From contig NC_044277.2 of NCBI RefSeq assembly GCF_004027225.2, positions 41,102,305-41,166,304 on the forward strand: 64,000 bases of DNA. Direction: 5' to 3'. The DNA comes from Strigops habroptila (lineage: Eukaryota > Chordata > Aves > Psittaciformes > Psittacidae). The stretch's first letter is position 1, and every line of letters starts with the position of its first letter. Shown here in pieces: positions 39,001 through 64,000 of this stretch. Under the pieces are notes generated by a model. It searched no databases. It worked only from the letters and a program-made list of their open reading frames with translations, and was not told where the DNA came from. The position numbers were made by a program, and so were the translations under genes.

Positions 39001-40567
39001 TTAGTTACTGTAGAACTTAATATCTATCACTTGGTTCAGTAGTTTATTGAACTTATAGGTGTGATACAAGTGCAGACAAGCAAGCAGGGCTGAATATATT
39101 TATAAATTATTTTTTATTTAAAAAAATTCTCTCAAGTTCCACACTTGCTGTCTAAATTGTCCTTCAGTTTTTTCACAATTAGAAAGGGACATTCTTGTGT
39201 GATTAAACATACACAGGCCTACTGAGTCTGCTGTGGAACACTAGGATGTTAAGTGTGAAATTTGTGTTGCGGTGATCCCCACAGTGTAAAATTGGGAACC
39301 AGCTTCATTCTGATAACTTAAATGACGTTGTGCATCTGAATTGTGTTTGTGAATTCCTGACTCACAAATTTGCACAAATAGGCATGTACAAAACAGGAAT
39401 TTGTTGAATTGCATTGGAGTGTTCTCGGATAAAAGATTACATTTGTATTTTTAAAAAAGTGCTTGGTGAAATATGCTTGTTTGAAGAGGCAGGGGGAATT
39501 TATTTAAAAGGTGATACTCAGCAATGCAATTAAAGAGTCAGCATGTGTCTGGGGTTTTTTTTTTTTGTGTATGTGTGTGTTTTTTCTTTTTTAACAAAGT
39601 TACCTAGAGCATGCATCAGGCTCATGATGGTCTTTTCTTTTGGATATCTAAGCTGACTTTGTAATTCATGTTAACAGTTGGCTCAGTATGGGTGCTCTAT
39701 TTATCTAGAAATGGTGGATTAAACTTCTTTCTTTTCTTCAAGTCGTCTGTTGCTATTTTACTGGTAATTCATGCACCATTAACATTTTAACATCTGGATT
39801 TTAGGTGTTTAGTGATTAATAATGTAATAACTGCAGATAAAATACAGATCTGAAGGAATAACTTTGAAGTGAATATGCTGTGTAGAATTCATGGAACTTG
39901 CTAATCACTTAAGAGCCAGCAAGCTCTTGAAAACTTTTAGGTACTTAAGGAATTCATACTCCTCTAGTGAATATTGCAAGCATTAGGAGGAGCTCAGGTA
40001 TGCAGAGGGATTTCCTGTGCTGAATCCAGAACAGAGCAATGTATGTTTGTGTCTGCACTGATATTCTGGTTCAACTCAGAAGTGAACATCTGAGAAGCAT
40101 TTCCTGGATATCACCACTCACCTGGCTTTGTCTCCCACTGAGGGGTGATTTCAGAGCATATAAATCCAGTTTCTTTCAAATGTAACTACATTGCTACATG
40201 CTCCTAAGTGCTATTGGACTCTTAGTTCTCAGGATGGGACTACAGCAAGTCCAAAGGTAGTTGCTGTTCGCCCCGGGTATATGTAATATATCTGATAGGT
40301 TCTTAGCACTGTAGCGTTTTCAATGTCTGCGTAAACTCTTACGCTGCATTAACTGCTAATGTGGATAGTCTATGTCGACATACTTAAAACCAAGCTGAAA
40401 AATGTTGGATCGAAGGGCAGAATTTTGATTAAATACAAGCTGTCCTGACTTTTAGTAGTTCTGCTCCATAAAGTGATCCAATACTAATAATATTTCATCA
40501 CCTTCTAAGAGTTGTTGATTTGTTTCTCTTTTGAAACTCAAGTTATGTAAACATGTCTATTTTCCAG

Positions 40568-63395
<22,828 letters not shown>

Positions 63396-64000
63396 ATAAC
63401 TTGGTTTAAGTAGAAATAATGCCTACTGATAGTTCCTTTATTCTTGAAAATGTAGCATTTATTAAGTAGATGGACAAATAATTATTAGTCTTTCATCAAG
63501 ACTGAAGTACAGCGATAAATCGTAACTTGTCTGTATCTTGTCTTTGCTACAAGGAAGACTTGCATTCAACAATAGAATCTCTTTTTTAAGATCTATTTTT
63601 CTTTAAATTTTGAAAATGCTGTTTTAACTCTGATAGAAATATATATTCCATTATGCAGCACTAATCAATATTTTGCATGGTAAGTCTTTTTTGATCCCTA
63701 ACAGATTTGTATTGATAAAAGGATGAGTGAAATTTTATATATGCTAAATAGTTGTTAAACATGTGCATCTGACTTGATGAGCATTTTGTCTGTATTTATT
63801 ATTATTAGGGGAACATTTTAAACATGCAGACACTTATCCTCTAATGTCCAAATCAGACCCTTTTACTATGGCTTTGTTGCAATCATTATTACTATGTTGG
63901 TATAGTTGTATTCCAACAACACAAGTGCAATAAATGTATACAGACACTGAATGAGCTGGCTTTAATGATACATGAAAATACAAGTTCTGAAATGTCAAAT
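63396..64000 (+). other. PCMTD1: PCMTD1 3'UTR and downstream sequence
   Basis: Sequence after the stop codon is AT-rich, with several ATTTA-type AU-rich pentamers (for example near 63459 and 63796) and no open frame. A canonical AATAAA lies at 63929-63934, so a transcript end near 63945-63960 is plausible. The UTR may extend past the window. Confidence 0.7.
63929..63934 (+). terminator. Candidate polyadenylation signal AATAAA
   Basis: This canonical hexamer lies 534 nt after the PCMTD1 stop codon in the sequence tgcAATAAAtgtatac. It is the first clear signal in the 3'UTR other than the one overlapping the stop. The downstream GU-rich element is weak. Confidence 0.5.

Larger units (their letters stand above)
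22454..40567 (+). other. PCMTD1 intron 1 (about 18.1 kb)
   Basis: The first 1.3 kb is the rest of the CpG island. The remainder is AT-rich with scattered short frames that lack splice context or recognisable domains. It holds a CR1 fragment at 28.88-29.05 kb, a T27 run at 31847-31873, a pyrimidine/C tract at 35226-35270 and a possible antisense pseudogene fragment at 38758-39000. I see no other gene in it. The left boundary depends on which first exon is used. Confidence 0.55.

Overview
The window is vertebrate, almost certainly avian, nuclear DNA. It is AT-rich and intron-rich, with one CpG-island promoter. At least seven copies of the avian CR1 LINE are present, most cut off at the 5' end, plus one solo LTR of a type common in bird genomes. 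Nothing resembles a bacterial operon, a CRISPR array or a mobile plasmid element.

One protein-coding gene is clearly present: PCMTD1 (protein-L-isoaspartate O-methyltransferase domain-containing protein 1), on the + strand. The whole coding sequence can be assembled from five exons: 40688-40994, 44600-44702, 56831-57002, 58580-58703 and 63025-63395. Together they give 1077 nt, or 358 codons plus a stop, with canonical GT..AG introns and consistent phases. A non-coding part of the first coding exon starts at a good acceptor (exon start 40568). The promoter and first non-coding exon lie in the CpG island at about 21.84-23.1 kb, which makes intron 1 about 18 kb. The 3'UTR runs from 63396 to at least a polyadenylation signal at 63929.

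Layout. 1-21.26 kb is the upstream intergenic region: AT-rich DNA, CR1 copies at 0.95, 12.7, 14.4 and 17.7 kb, a 564-bp solo LTR at 5.3 kb with a perfect 5-bp target duplication, and low-complexity tracts. 21.26-21.81 kb is a CR1 copy lying directly against the CpG island. 21.84-23.8 kb is the CpG island, with an inverted pair of CCAAT boxes, a GC box and an E-box. 22.45-63.02 kb is the PCMTD1 intron-exon body, with CR1 remnants at 28.9 and 58.1 kb, a possible antisense pseudogene fragment at 38.8-39.0 kb and a possible polyadenylated retrocopy at 51.5-51.95 kb. 63.0-64.0 kb is the last coding exon and 3'UTR.

Functional picture. The predicted protein has an N-myristoylation motif, a PCMT-like methyltransferase fold with the SAM-binding glycine motif, and a C-terminal SOCS-box-like arrangement. 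In that arrangement an elongin BC-box-like helix and a Cul5-box LPLP motif are separated by a basic and then an acidic stretch. This fits the published view of the family as a Cullin-RING ligase substrate receptor rather than a simple repair methyltransferase. I found no convincing evidence of an unknown system. The most unusual items are the possible antisense coding-like fragment, the possible poly(A) retrocopy, the cluster of three upstream ORFs and the polyadenylation hexamer that overlaps the stop codon.
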